Assembly (NCBI GenBank): GCA_963838735.1
Contig: CAWISG010000003.1
Location: forward strand, 1-64,000
Source of the DNA: Parerythrobacter_A sp963838735
GTDB taxonomy: Bacteria > Pseudomonadota > Alphaproteobacteria > Sphingomonadales > Sphingomonadaceae
Length of the DNA: 64,000 bases
Reading direction: 5' to 3'
Notes under the pieces: generated by a model
Told to the model about the DNA's origin: nothing
The model's database searches: none
What the model saw: the letters and a program-made list of their open reading frames with translations, nothing else
Shown: piece after piece, positions 1-9,556 of the stretch
How the letters are laid out: each line of letters opens with the position of its first letter
How positions within the stretch are numbered: position 1 is the stretch's first letter
Translations under genes and position numbers: made by a program

Positions 1-2374
1 GTGACCAAAGCGCAATCCATGCCCGAAGCCGAACCTGCGGCGCAGCCCGCAGCTTCGTCCGCCGATATGCCCGCGCTTGCGGTGTTGGGTTTCTCCAACA
101 GGGGCAGCGACGACTGGGCCCGCCTGCGCGCGCTCCAGTTTACCGCATCGTCCAACAATTCTTCGGTCAGGCTGGCCGGACATTTTGCCGGTTCGGTTCT
201 GCTGTGCGTCATTGCCCTGCCTGCCGTCGGCATGGTGGTGGTCGGCATGTGGTTCACGCTTTTCATGTGCGCGATGCTGTGGTCGCGCAAGAAGCTGACG
301 GCCCTGTGCGAGCATGCGGGCCGACCGACGCCGTCCGAAGTGTCGGGATACATCATCTCGGGCAGCATCGTCTGCGCGCTTTATGCATTCGTGCCGATGG
401 CAATCGGCTGGTACGGTACGGCGAGCCAGCTGATGCTGGTTTGGGCCGTGCTGGGCGCGCTGATTGCCGGCTCGGCGCTGTTCCTGGCTGCGGTCCCTGT
501 CACCACGGCAATCCTGACATTCCTCGCCAGTATTTCCACGATCGCAGCAGCCATCCGACTTGGGCGAACCGTTGCTGGCCGGTGCCGTCGCGATGTTCGC
601 CTGTCTGATCCTGGTCGGATCGATGGCCGTGGCTCGCACATTCCTGTTGGCGCAGATCGCGCAGGACGGCTCAACCGAGAAAGACGAAGTCGTCAACCTG
701 CTGCTGGGCCAGTTCGACGACAATCAGGGCGACTGGTTGTGGCAGATCGATACGCAGAAGCGCATCCGTGCGGCATCCTCCCGCTTTTCGATGGCGTTGG
801 GCAAGACGCCCGAAGACATCAATGGCAAGCCGTTCCTGGAGCTGCTTGCGGGCGACGCCTGGGAAACCGGGCAATTCTCGCCCAGCCTGCATGATCTCGC
901 TGAAAAGCTGAAACAACGCGAGAACTTCGCCGACCTTGTCATCAAGGTCGACATCAACGGCAAGCCAAGCTGGTGGGAATTGTCCGGCGCACCGATATTC
1001 GATGACGAGGGCACGTTCAGCGGCTTTCGCGGTGTTGGCTCCGATGTGACCGAACAGCGCGAATCCAACGAAAAGATCGCCTATCTCGCGCGCTACGACA
1101 CGCTGACAGGCCTGCCCAACCGCCTGATGCTGAACGAGGCGTTGCGCGATGCGCTGAAATTTGCCGACCAGTGGCGCACGCGCTGCGCCTTCATGATGCT
1201 CGATCTCGACCGGTTCAAGGCGGTGAATGATTCGCTCGGCCATATGGTCGGCGACCGTCTGCTGGCCGAAGTATCCTCCCGCCTGCGCGACCTGATGGAT
1301 GAAAGCGCCATTTGCGGGCGGCTGGGCGGCGACGAGTTCGCCATCGTCATCCGCGACGCGTCCGACAAGGGCTGCGTCGACCGCATGGCGAAACGCATCA
1401 TCGCACGCCTTTCGCAGCCTTACGAGCTGGACAACCATACACTCTATGTCGGTGCCAGCGTCGGCAGCGCAATCGGTCCACGTGACGGGCACACGGTCGA
1501 GGAATTGATGCGTAACGCCGATCTTGCGCTGTATCGCGCAAAAGACGAGGGCGGCGGCGAACATTTCGCTTACGAACCAAGCCTGCACCAGCATGCGGAG
1601 GAACGGCGCAAGCTGGAATTCTCGCTGCGCACCGCCATCGAGAACGGCGAATTGTCGGTCCATTACCAGCCGGTGGTGAACGCCAATTCGGAACAGTTGA
1701 TGAGCTTCGAAGCGCTGGTCCGCTGGAATAGCAAGGATCACGGTTTCGTCGGCCCGGATAAATTCATTCCCGTTGCCGAGGACACCCGCCTGATCGTGCC
1801 CATAGGCATCTGGGTGCTGGAACAGGCCTGCGCCGAGGCGATGACCTGGCCGGGCGAGATTCGCGTGGCGGTGAATGTGTCGGGCGAACAGCTAGTCGAA
1901 CCCGGTTTTGCCAACACGGTTGTCCGCGCGCTGACGCAGACCGGCCTGCCGCCCGCGCGGCTGGAGCTGGAAGTGACCGAGAGTATTTTCCTGCGCGATC
2001 CGGAACTGGCCCGCACCGCGTTGGAACAGTGCATCGCCATCGGCTGTACCGTTGCGCTGGACGATTTCGGAACGGGATATTCCTCGCTCGGCTATCTTAA
2101 CAAAATAAGGTTCTCGACCATCAAGATCGACCGGTCCTTCGTGCAGGGCGCGGCGAAAGGCGAGGTGGAAAGCCTGGCCATTATCCGCGCCGTGGTGGCG
2201 ATGGCGGACAGTCTGGAAATGTGGACCACGGCGGAAGGCGTCGAAAACGACGAGGAAGCGGAGATGATCCGCAAGCTGGGCTGCACCAAGATCCAGGGCT
2301 ATCATTTCGGTCGGCCCATGCCGACATCCGATGTCGCGCAGCTGTTCCAGCGACAGGCGGCCCTTTCCGCCTGA
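1..2374 (+). pseudogene. Membrane-bound PAS-GGDEF-EAL c-di-GMP enzyme, frameshifted
   Basis: The product would make and/or degrade the second messenger c-di-GMP at the inner membrane. The first part (1 to about 557) encodes an N-terminus with several hydrophobic segments (roughly residues 60-180). The second part, read one base later from about 560 to 2374, continues with one more hydrophobic stretch, a PAS-like domain (about 720-1060), a GGDEF domain with the intact motif GRLGGDEFAIV (near 1325) and an EAL domain with FEALVRW (near 1705) and LDDFGTGYSSL (near 2060). The two frames join smoothly if one base is removed near 559, so this is one gene with a +1 frameshift. The total length of 2374 bases is 3n+1. 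The GTG at base 1 may be the start, or the gene may begin upstream. Both catalytic motifs look intact, so it is probably bifunctional in a corrected form. Confidence 0.85.
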
Positions 2375-2398
2375 TAGTGTGGTTGTGCGATTGGGCGG

Positions 2399-3076
2399 TT
2401 ATGCGCCGACAAGCGCACCGATTGCGCCTTCGAACAGGCGTAGCCCGTCCGTCCCGCCATGCGCCGCATCGACCGCGCGTTCGGGATGCGGCATCATGCC
2501 GAGCACATTGCCTGCCCCATTGACGATACCCGCAATGTCGCGCTGCGACCCGTTCACCGGATCGAGATAGCGGAATGCCACGCGGCCTTCGCCTTCGAGC
2601 ATATCGAGTGTTCTGGCATCGGCGAAATAATTGCCGTCGTGGTGCGCGACAGGAACGGCAATTTCTTCGCCGGGTTCGTATCCCTTGATGAAATCGCTCG
2701 CGGTGTTTTCGACCCGCAGGCGCGCGGTGCGGCAGATGAACCGCTGGCCTGCATTGCGCATCATGGCACCCGGCAATAGCCCGGTTTCGGTCAGCACCTG
2801 AAACCCGTTGCAGATGCCCAGCACGCGAACCCCGCGCGTGGCGGCCTTGACGATTTCCGGCATGACCGCACTGCGCGCTGCCATCGCGCCGCTGCGCAAG
2901 TAATCGCCGTAGGAAAAGCCGCCGGGCAGGGCGATCAGGTCCAGCCCCTGCGGCAGTTCGGTATCGCCATGCCACAGGCGCAGCGGCGCGCTGCCGCTGG
3001 CTCGCTCCAGCGCAACTGCCATATCGCGGTCGCAATTCGATCCCGGAAAGGTAACGACGGCACAGCGGGCGCTCAT
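2399..3076 (-). CDS. purQ: Phosphoribosylformylglycinamidine synthase subunit PurQ (glutaminase)
   Basis: This is the glutamine amidotransferase subunit that supplies ammonia to PurL in the fourth step of de novo purine synthesis. The protein is 225 aa and starts MSARCAVVTFPGSNCDRD, the usual PurQ opening. The class I amidotransferase nucleophile elbow is visible as VLGICNGFQVL, and the His/Glu end as MMPHPERAVD. The ATG at 3076 was chosen over an upstream extension because it matches the family and overlaps the purS stop by ATGA. It is translationally coupled to purS. The purL gene that usually follows is not here: purQ converges directly on the c-di-GMP gene. Confidence 0.97.
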   Translation of the reverse strand: MSARCAVVTFPGSNCDRDMAVALERASGSAPLRLWHGDTELPQGLDLIALPGGFSYGDYLRSGAMAARSAVMPEIVKAATRGVRVLGICNGFQVLTETGLLPGAMMRNAGQRFICRTARLRVENTASDFIKGYEPGEEIAVPVAHHDGNYFADARTLDMLEGEGRVAFRYLDPVNGSQRDIAGIVNGAGNVLGMMPHPERAVDAAHGGTDGLRLFEGAIGALVGA

Positions 3077-3309
3077 GGCGCCAGCTTTTCGATACGGTAA
3101 TCCTCGATCACCAGATTGGCGAGCAGGGTGCGGCACATCGCGTCGATATCGGCGTCGCTGGTATCGTCCGCCACGTCCAGCGTCAGCGCGCGCCCGACCC
3201 GCACATCATCGACTCCATCGAAGCCCAGCCCCTGCAACGCGCGGTGGACGGCCCGACCCTGCGGATCGAGCACGCCGGGTTTCAGGGACACGTGGACCAG
3301 CACCTTCAT
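3073..3309 (-). CDS. purS: Phosphoribosylformylglycinamidine synthase subunit PurS
   Basis: This small structural subunit bridges PurQ and PurL in the three-part FGAM synthase. The 78-aa product starts MKVLVHVSLKPGVLDPQGRAV and contains GFDGVDDVRVGRALTLDV, matching the PurS family in sequence and length (about 80 aa). The start at 3309 is chosen because the longer in-frame reading adds 13 residues with no family match. Its stop overlaps the purQ start as ATGA. The M16 peptidase gene lies upstream, 108 bp away. Confidence 0.96.
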   Translation of the reverse strand: MKVLVHVSLKPGVLDPQGRAVHRALQGLGFDGVDDVRVGRALTLDVADDTSDADIDAMCRTLLANLVIEDYRIEKLAP

Positions 3310-3417
3310 CGCAAACTCCCGTATCGCACGCCGTGTCGATGGCGGCATAGCCTTCGCGCCGCCTATACCGCGCCTGTTGCCTGACGCAATCGGCGCGCTG
3401 CACGGCGTGGTGGACGC

Positions 3418-6246
3418 CTACTCGCTTTTGGCGGGGCGCGGAACAACCTGCACCTCCAGCGCGCCTTCCCCAGTCAGATATTGTTGCGCAACTGACTGCA
3501 CGGCATCCGGCGTCAATTCTGTGAGAATATCGCGAGCCGCCTGGAAGCGGGCGATATCTTCCGGCTTACTCTGCGCTCGATCGACCAGCGTCATCCACCC
3601 GCCATTGGTCTTCAGCGCATTGTCATAGGCTTCGATACTGGGGCGGCGCGCGCGTTCGAAACGGTCCAATGGGACCGGTTCGGAGCGCAACCGTTCGACA
3701 ACCGCCATGATCGCCGCGCGCGCATCGGCAAGCGTTTCCAGATCGACCGCGGATCCAAGCGTGAATGTGCCGTAATCGGGATACGTTCGGGATGCGGAAT
3801 GGTCGGCACCCGGCGAATAGGCCTGACCCAGCCGTTCGCGCAATTCGTCGAGCAATTCGATGCGGGCTACCCGCGCTAGCAACTGCAGGGTGACGAGCCG
3901 TTCCAGGTCGCTGTCGTCGGTCGTAGGCCAGATGAACCACACCGCCGCTTGGTCAGCCTCCCCGTCGTGATAAACGGTGCGGGTCGTGCGGTCGGTGGTG
4001 AAGGTGCGGTCGCGGTTCGCCTCGCGGCGTTGAAAGGCTGGTTCGCGCGCAGGCAGGGCGCCCAGCGTCTTCGCCACCAGTTCGATAGCGGCGTCCTCGT
4101 CCATGTCGCCGACCAGTGCCAGTTCGATCGCACCGGTCGCCAGCCGGTCGTCCAGCACGGTGCGCAGGGTTTCGTAGCTTTGCGCGGCGGCAACCGGTTC
4201 GGGTGTCAATGAAAAGCGGGGATCGTCGTCCGACAGAATCGCACCGATGGCGTTGCGATAGGCCGCGCCCGGCGTTGCCGCGAGCGATTGGTAGAAGTTC
4301 TCGACTTGCCGCCGATACAGCGTCTCGCCTTCCGCGCGATAGCCCGGGTCGGTCAGCGCCGCGGCCAGAAGTTGCAGTTGCAGTTCGAGGTCGCGCGGCG
4401 TGGTGGTCCCTGATGCGATGAACGTCTCGTTTGCGGGGCGTATATCGAAGCCGACGCTGCGCCCGGCAAGAATGGTCGCGAGTTCATCCTGCGAATGTTC
4501 GCCCAGCCCGCCGCGCGCGACGAACCGCGTCGGTGCCAGCACGTCCGGATTGTCGCGCGTCGCCAGCAGCCTGCCACCGTCCAGGTTCATGCGATAGCTG
4601 ATGCGATCAGCGCTCAGATCGGTGCGCTTGAGGTTCAGCCGCACGCCATTGTCGAACACCAGCGTGCGGATATCGAGCCGGTTGTCCACGGTATCGCTGA
4701 CCACCACGCCCGGCGCGCCGAAATCGGTATAGGCGAATGCAGCGACCTCGCGCTGTTCCGCCGCTTGTACAGGCGTCGCCGCGATAGCGTTCCATTTTTG
4801 GCGCAGTGCCGCTTCGCCACCATCGGGCAAAGTCCGTCCCACAAAGCGGACCAGCGGATCGTCGAGCGGAGCGATGTCGGCCTGCACGGCGGCGAGCACG
4901 CTTTCCAATGTAATCTCGGAAACCTGTTCTTCGAAATGCGCGAGCCGATCGGCGGGTGCGGTCGGGATGGTTTCGTTCTGCACCAGCGCCAGCGCCGCCC
5001 CGGTCAGTGCGGCATTGGTGCGTGTATCCGCGGCGGCGACGGCGTTCTCCAGGGCGGTCCGCGTGCGCGCGAGTTGCTCGTTCAACTCCCCGTCCGAAAA
5101 CCCGAACGCCAGCGCCGTGCGCACCGTTTGCGCAGCGGCTTCCATCCCCGTGTCCCAGCCGCCGTCCGCAGTGTTGACGGTCAGCGAGGTGGTCCGCGCA
5201 TCCTCGAACAGATCGTTACTGCCGAAACCGGCGGCTAGAAACGGTGCGTCCTCCTGTCTGGCAAGGCGCGCCAGACGACGATTGACGATGGCATAGCCGA
5301 TGGAGCGCAACAGGCTTTCGCGCCGCGTTGCCTGTGTATCTGGCCGGTCTTCCCACCTGCGGAACCGGGTGATGCTGACTTGCTCGTTGAGCGAGGGATC
5401 GAGATAGATGTCGGTCTCTCCCGCACGATCCAGCGCGACCGGGCCGGTCACCGGCTCCGCCGGATCGGCTGCGCCCTGCCAGCTTGCGAAATGCTTCTCG
5501 ACGGCAGCCTGCATCACATCCGGCGCGAAATCGCCAACGATCACCAGCGTGGTATTGGCGGGCACGTATTCGCGTTCGTAGAACGCGCGGAACGTGGCGG
5601 CATCGGCGTTGCGCAGCACCTCTTCCACGCCGATGGGCAGGCGGTTGCCATAGCGCGCGTCGGGCGTCTGGAAAGCAATGGAATCAATGACGTTTTTCAG
5701 GCCGAAGGTGTTGCGGTCGCGCCGTTCGGACAGGACGACGCCGCGCTCGCGGTCGATGGCTTCGGGGTCCAGCGTCAACTCGCTCGCCGTTTCGCGCATG
5801 ATCATCAGCGCGGTGTCAAGCAAATCGGCATCGGCGCGCGGCAGATCGAGCTTGTAGGTCGTCGCCTCGAACCCGGTGGTCGCATTGGTGTCCGCGCCGA
5901 ACGCAAGCCCCTCGCGCTCCAGCAGCTTGATCATCTCGCCTTCGGGGATACGGCGCGATCCGTTGAAGGCCATGTGTTCGAGAAAATGGGCCAGCCCGCG
6001 CTCGTTCTCGTTTTCGGACAGGCTGCCCGATCCGACATGCAGGCGCACCAGCGCGGTGCCCTCGGGCCGGTCGTTCTGGCGCACGATATAGCGCATGCCA
6101 TTGGCGAGCCGCCCGAAGACGAAGGCGGGATCGGGCGCGATGTCACTGGTCTCGAACGCCCACACCGGTTCGCTACCGGGCGTATCCTGCGCGGTCAGCG
6201 GGGCGGCGGTGGCGAGCAGCAAGGCGGCGACACTGATTTTTTTCAT
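3418..6246 (-). CDS. M16 family zinc metallopeptidase (insulinase/pitrilysin type)
   Basis: This is a 942-aa secreted zinc peptidase. It has a signal peptide (MKKISVAALLLATAAPLTA, cleavage probably before QDTPG). The inverted zinc motif HxxEH is seen as HFLEHMAFNGS around residue 90, followed downstream by the distal glutamate region ERGVVLSERRDR. The length fits two M16 half-units in one chain. The second half (from about residue 500) is a typical non-catalytic M16 C-terminal domain. It is periplasmic or outer-membrane associated by inference. It lies between purC and purS on the same strand, so it may be co-transcribed with purine genes although no functional link is evident. The substrate is unknown. 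Confidence 0.92.
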   Translation of the reverse strand: MKKISVAALLLATAAPLTAQDTPGSEPVWAFETSDIAPDPAFVFGRLANGMRYIVRQNDRPEGTALVRLHVGSGSLSENENERGLAHFLEHMAFNGSRRIPEGEMIKLLEREGLAFGADTNATTGFEATTYKLDLPRADADLLDTALMIMRETASELTLDPEAIDRERGVVLSERRDRNTFGLKNVIDSIAFQTPDARYGNRLPIGVEEVLRNADAATFRAFYEREYVPANTTLVIVGDFAPDVMQAAVEKHFASWQGAADPAEPVTGPVALDRAGETDIYLDPSLNEQVSITRFRRWEDRPDTQATRRESLLRSIGYAIVNRRLARLARQEDAPFLAAGFGSNDLFEDARTTSLTVNTADGGWDTGMEAAAQTVRTALAFGFSDGELNEQLARTRTALENAVAAADTRTNAALTGAALALVQNETIPTAPADRLAHFEEQVSEITLESVLAAVQADIAPLDDPLVRFVGRTLPDGGEAALRQKWNAIAATPVQAAEQREVAAFAYTDFGAPGVVVSDTVDNRLDIRTLVFDNGVRLNLKRTDLSADRISYRMNLDGGRLLATRDNPDVLAPTRFVARGGLGEHSQDELATILAGRSVGFDIRPANETFIASGTTTPRDLELQLQLLAAALTDPGYRAEGETLYRRQVENFYQSLAATPGAAYRNAIGAILSDDDPRFSLTPEPVAAAQSYETLRTVLDDRLATGAIELALVGDMDEDAAIELVAKTLGALPAREPAFQRREANRDRTFTTDRTTRTVYHDGEADQAAVWFIWPTTDDSDLERLVTLQLLARVARIELLDELRERLGQAYSPGADHSASRTYPDYGTFTLGSAVDLETLADARAAIMAVVERLRSEPVPLDRFERARRPSIEAYDNALKTNGGWMTLVDRAQSKPEDIARFQAARDILTELTPDAVQSVAQQYLTGEGALEVQVVPRPAKSE

Positions 6247-6302
6247 GCGCCCTTAGTGCGTTGCGTATTGCACGCTGGCAAGGCCCCGGCGCGGCCAACC
6301 GG

Positions 6303-7115
6303 TTATTTGGAAGGGGGCGCCTTCTTCGGCTTGCCACGCATCCGCCCGCGATGGGCGTTGAGGTCGAACACTTCGCCCGGGCCGCTGTTCTCGCCATCCA
6401 GCAGGCCCAGCCTGCGCGCGACTTCCTGATAGGCCTCCTGCTCCCCGCCCAGATCGCGGCGGAAGCGGTCCTTGTCCAGCTTCTCGTTCGTCTTCTGGTC
6501 CCACAACCGGCACCCGTCCGGGCTGATCTCGTCGGCCAGGATGATGCGGCTGTATTCGTTTTCGAACAGGCGGCCGAATTCCAGCTTGAAGTCGATCAGG
6601 CGGATATCGACGGCGGCGAACATACCGCACAGGAAATCGTTGATGCGGATGGCCATGCTGGCGATATCCTGCATTTCTTCGGGGCCGGCCCAGTTGAAGC
6701 AGGCGATGTGCTCTTCCGATATCAGCGGATCGCCCAGCGCATCGTCCTTGTAGCAATATTCGATCAGGGTGTGCGGCAGCTGCTCGCCCTCTTCCAGCCC
6801 CAGCCGCTTGCAGATGGAGCCTGCCGCGACATTGCGCACGATGACTTCGATAGGCACGATTTCAACCTGCCGGATCAGCTGTTCGCGCATGTTCAGACGC
6901 CGGATGAAGTGGGTTGGGATGCCGATATGCGACAGCCGCGTGAACACGAACTCGCTGATGCGGTTGTTGATAACGCCCTTGCCGTTGATCGTGCCGCGCT
7001 TTTCCGCGTTGAAGGCGGTTGCGTCGTCCTTGAAATACTGGATGATGGTGCCCGGTTCGGGGCCCTCATACAGGATCTTGGCCTTGCCTTCGTAAATCTG
7101 TCGGCGGCGGGACAT
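6303..7115 (-). CDS. purC: SAICAR synthase (phosphoribosylaminoimidazole-succinocarboxamide synthase)
   Basis: This enzyme joins CAIR with aspartate using ATP, the seventh or eighth step of purine synthesis. The 270-aa protein starts MSRRRQIYEGKAKILYEGPE, the classic PurC N-terminus. It contains the signature segments EVIVRNVAAGSICKRLG and DFKLEFGR, then LADEISPDGCRLWD. The ATG at 7115 is preferred; reading further upstream would run into the tRNA-Phe gene. The C-terminus is a short basic extension (GKPKKAPPSK). It heads a minus-strand group with the M16 peptidase, purS and purQ. Confidence 0.97.
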   Translation of the reverse strand: MSRRRQIYEGKAKILYEGPEPGTIIQYFKDDATAFNAEKRGTINGKGVINNRISEFVFTRLSHIGIPTHFIRRLNMREQLIRQVEIVPIEVIVRNVAAGSICKRLGLEEGEQLPHTLIEYCYKDDALGDPLISEEHIACFNWAGPEEMQDIASMAIRINDFLCGMFAAVDIRLIDFKLEFGRLFENEYSRIILADEISPDGCRLWDQKTNEKLDKDRFRRDLGGEQEAYQEVARRLGLLDGENSGPGEVFDLNAHRGRMRGKPKKAPPSK

Positions 7116-7154
7116 GGGCACTTCCCCGAATGAGCAGGACCGGCGGGCGGGGAA

Positions 7155-7230
7155 TGGTGCCTCGAGGTGGATTCGAACCACCGACACCACGATTTTCAAT
7201 CGTGTGCTCTACCAACTGAGCTATCGAGGC
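7155..7230 (-). tRNA. tRNA-Phe(GAA)
   Basis: The minus strand folds into a 76-nt tRNA cloverleaf with an encoded 3' CCA. The acceptor stem GCCTCGA pairs with TCGAGGC. The D arm is GCTC...GAGC, the anticodon stem is CACGA/TCGTG with loop TTGAAAA (anticodon GAA), and the T arm is GGTGG-TTCGAAT-CCACC. It lies 39 bp upstream of the purC start on the same strand, so the two may share a transcript. Confidence 0.97.
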
Positions 7231-7320
7231 AGACACCCGGCAAAGCGAACGAACGGGTCGTCCGGCGAGCGGTTGGAAGCCGCGCGTATGGCGAAGCCCC
7301 GCACGCTTGGCAAGCCGTTT

Positions 7321-7503
7321 TCAATCGTCGGGCAGTGTGGACTCGCCCGCCATTTCTTCCGGCGAGGCATGGCGTCCGGGCACGGCGTAGCCATCGCCGA
7401 ACCACTGCGCCAGATCGCGGTCGCGGCATCGTTGCGAACAGAACGGCGCATGGTCCGCCTCGCGCGGTTTCTTGCAGATGGGGCAGGGGCGCAATGTACT
7501 CAT
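7321..7503 (-). CDS. yacG: YacG family zinc-binding protein (DNA gyrase inhibitor)
   Basis: This 60-aa zinc protein has the four-cysteine pattern CPICKK and FCSQRC, followed by RDRDLAQWFGDGYAVPG, the YacG signature. E. coli YacG binds GyrB and inhibits DNA gyrase; the role here is by homology. The ATG at 7503 overlaps the stop of the upstream RNase gene as ATGA, so the two are translationally coupled. It is the last gene of the infA-maf-RNase-yacG group. Confidence 0.93.
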   Translation of the reverse strand: MSTLRPCPICKKPREADHAPFCSQRCRDRDLAQWFGDGYAVPGRHASPEEMAGESTLPDD

Positions 7504-8477
7504 GGTGAGACAGACTGCGCGAAGCCGCCTTCCATCGCAAGCCCCGGATCGAAAGCGAGGGTTGCGGTGCGGCCCGTGCGCCGTGCCAGCAGCGCGAGCC
7601 GTGCGTCGGTGAATTTCGGTTTCAAGGCGGGATGGGCGGTTATCAGCAATTGGCCTGCACCATCCACCCGCTCCGCCGCACGCAGCAGAAACCGTGCCGT
7701 TGCGCCGACCCGCGCATTGGCGATACGGCGAGTCAGGGGCACGCGGTCCAGCCGCGCCACAATCTGGACGAAACCGAAGCCGTTCATCGCGGTGCGTTCG
7801 TGTGGCCAGCCGGCAAGTGCATCGTCCAGCGCCGCATCGACCGTCTTGCGGTCGGCGCGCGCAGCCAGCGTGGGGAAGTCGATGCCAATGGACCCCGCCA
7901 TATCGAACCGCCGCAACGCAGCGGCCAAAGGCGCGACCGCCTTGTGGGCAAGCGCCACCGGATCGTCATCCCCGTCGATATCGATCAGCGTCATGGCGGG
8001 CGTGTCGTGAAAGGTCAGCGCGCCCGACGCAAAGTCCACGCGGCCCGACCATGCCTCGTGCCAGACATCCTCCCACATGCCTTCTGGAAAACGCGGCACC
8101 AAGCGGACGGGTGCATCGGTAAGGGTGTCTTCCAGAGCGGGGGCTGGGCGCGGGTTCGCATCTGTCCAGCGAGCCTGTGCCAACTTTGTACGTCCCCGTT
8201 CGCGCAAGGCGGGGCGCAGTATCTCGACGCGAAGGGATGCACCTTCGCTTGCGCTTTTGGGCAGACGGTCGACCAGCGCCTCTCGGTTTGCAATACGCAC
8301 CGTGCCACGCGCGGAACCCGCCTGCCGCGACGCGAGTACGGCATCCGCAATCATTCCTGTTTTCAGCCCGGCCGGCCAATCGAGCCGCGCGGCAACGACC
8401 GCGCCTCCCTTGAGCAGCACCGCGCGGTTCTCGTCGATGCCGTGCTCGACCAGCCAGCCATCCGCAATTTCAGGCAA
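7500..8477 (-). CDS. Ribonuclease E/G-like protein, short form
   Basis: The likely start is TTG at 8477, giving about 325 aa; it overlaps the maf stop by 8 bp. The protein resembles the catalytic part of RNase E/G. Two aspartate motifs that match the metal-binding pair of that family are visible: AMTLIDIDGDDD in the middle and SIGIDFPTL about 50 residues later. It is much shorter than RNase G (about 490 aa) and lacks the CPxCxG zinc-link motif. The neighbouring yacG gene encodes a separate zinc protein. RNA cleavage is inferred and not proven. The start is uncertain because no ATG lies nearby in frame. Confidence 0.8.
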   Translation of the reverse strand: MPEIADGWLVEHGIDENRAVLLKGGAVVAARLDWPAGLKTGMIADAVLASRQAGSARGTVRIANREALVDRLPKSASEGASLRVEILRPALRERGRTKLAQARWTDANPRPAPALEDTLTDAPVRLVPRFPEGMWEDVWHEAWSGRVDFASGALTFHDTPAMTLIDIDGDDDPVALAHKAVAPLAAALRRFDMAGSIGIDFPTLAARADRKTVDAALDDALAGWPHERTAMNGFGFVQIVARLDRVPLTRRIANARVGATARFLLRAAERVDGAGQLLITAHPALKPKFTDARLALLARRTGRTATLAFDPGLAMEGGFAQSVSP

Positions 8478-9060
8478 GAGCGAACCCGGCGTTCTTAAGC
8501 AGCAGTCGCGTCTCGTAAAGCGGCAGGCCGACGATGCCCGAATGGCTGCCCTGTATCCATTCCACCAGCGCCTCTGCGGCACCCTGTATGGCATAGCCGC
8601 CCGCCTTGCCGCGCCATTCGTCCGACGCGATATAGGCGTCCAGTTCCTCGGCAGAGAAGCGCTTGAAACGCACCACGCTTTCGCTCAGCTTCTCGCGCAC
8701 CGAGCCATCGATTGCGCGCAATGCGACGGCGGACAGCACGCGGTGGCGGCGGCCCGACACCAGCGCGAGACAGCGCCGCGCAGTTGCTTCGTCTTCCGCT
8801 TTGGGCAGGATGCGCCGCCCCACGGCGACTACGGTGTCACCGGCAAGGATATGGCTGCTACCGTTTGAAACCGCCGCCGCCTTTTCGCGCGCCATGCGGC
8901 GCACATAGTCGCGCGGAAGTTCTGCCGGTGCGGGCGTTTCATCGATATCGGCAGGTAACACCGCATCGGGCACGACACCGATCCGCGCCAGCAGATCGAG
9001 GCGGCGCGGGCTTGCCGAGGCAAGCACCAGCGTCGGCGATAACGTATCAGGGGAAGCCAT
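8470..9060 (-). CDS. maf: Maf family nucleotide pyrophosphatase
   Basis: This 196-aa protein is a house-cleaning nucleoside triphosphate pyrophosphatase that hydrolyses non-canonical or excess dTTP/UTP-type nucleotides. The Maf signature LVLASASPRRLDLLARIGV lies at the N-terminus, and the conserved segments VRRMAREKA and ILAGDTVVAV follow. The C-terminal part contains GGYAIQGAAEALVEWIQGS. It lies 17 bp downstream of infA and overlaps the RNase gene by 8 bp. Confidence 0.95.
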   Translation of the reverse strand: MASPDTLSPTLVLASASPRRLDLLARIGVVPDAVLPADIDETPAPAELPRDYVRRMAREKAAAVSNGSSHILAGDTVVAVGRRILPKAEDEATARRCLALVSGRRHRVLSAVALRAIDGSVREKLSESVVRFKRFSAEELDAYIASDEWRGKAGGYAIQGAAEALVEWIQGSHSGIVGLPLYETRLLLKNAGFALA

Positions 9061-9077
9061 TACGACCTCCAGCGGGG

Positions 9078-9335
9078 TCAGGCCGGTCCCGGACCCTGGC
9101 CCGGTCCGCCGCGCCCCGGCATGAAGCGATAGGTGATGCGCGCCTTGGTGAGGTCATATGGCGTCAGTTCGCACAATACCTCGTCCCCTACCAGCACACG
9201 GATGCGGTTCTTGCGCATCTTGCCCGCCGTATGGCCGAGCACCTCGTGCCCGTTTTCAAGCTCTACCCGGAACATCGCATTGGGCAGCAGTTCCACCACC
9301 TTGCCGCGCATTTCGAGGAGTTCTTCTTTTGCCAT
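9078..9335 (-). CDS. infA: Translation initiation factor IF-1
   Basis: This 85-aa S1/OB-fold protein binds the ribosomal A site during initiation. The sequence MAKEELLEMRGKVVELLPNA, then FRVELENGHEVLGHTAGKMR and YDLTKARITYRF, is a full IF-1. It carries a Gly/Pro-rich C-terminal extension of about 13 residues beyond the usual 72. It is first in the infA-maf-RNase-yacG operon and is read divergently from the TonB receptor across 221 bp. Confidence 0.98.
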   Translation of the reverse strand: MAKEELLEMRGKVVELLPNAMFRVELENGHEVLGHTAGKMRKNRIRVLVGDEVLCELTPYDLTKARITYRFMPGRGGPGQGPGPA

Positions 9336-9556
9336 AAGCGTTGTCGCGTCTTTCCGTGTCGTTCGTCGATGAATGATGCGCGCCCATAGCGGGGGGCGCG
9401 ATAAAAGGGAAGCATGGCGCGTAGGGGCCGGTTTTCAGTCGGCCGACACGTCTGCGACAAGCCGTTACCTGAAATCGTCTTGCCGGAAATTGTGCAGTGC
9501 GGCAAGCTTGCGCTTCATTCATGGCCGGTAAGGCTGAACCTGACAGGACATGCCCC

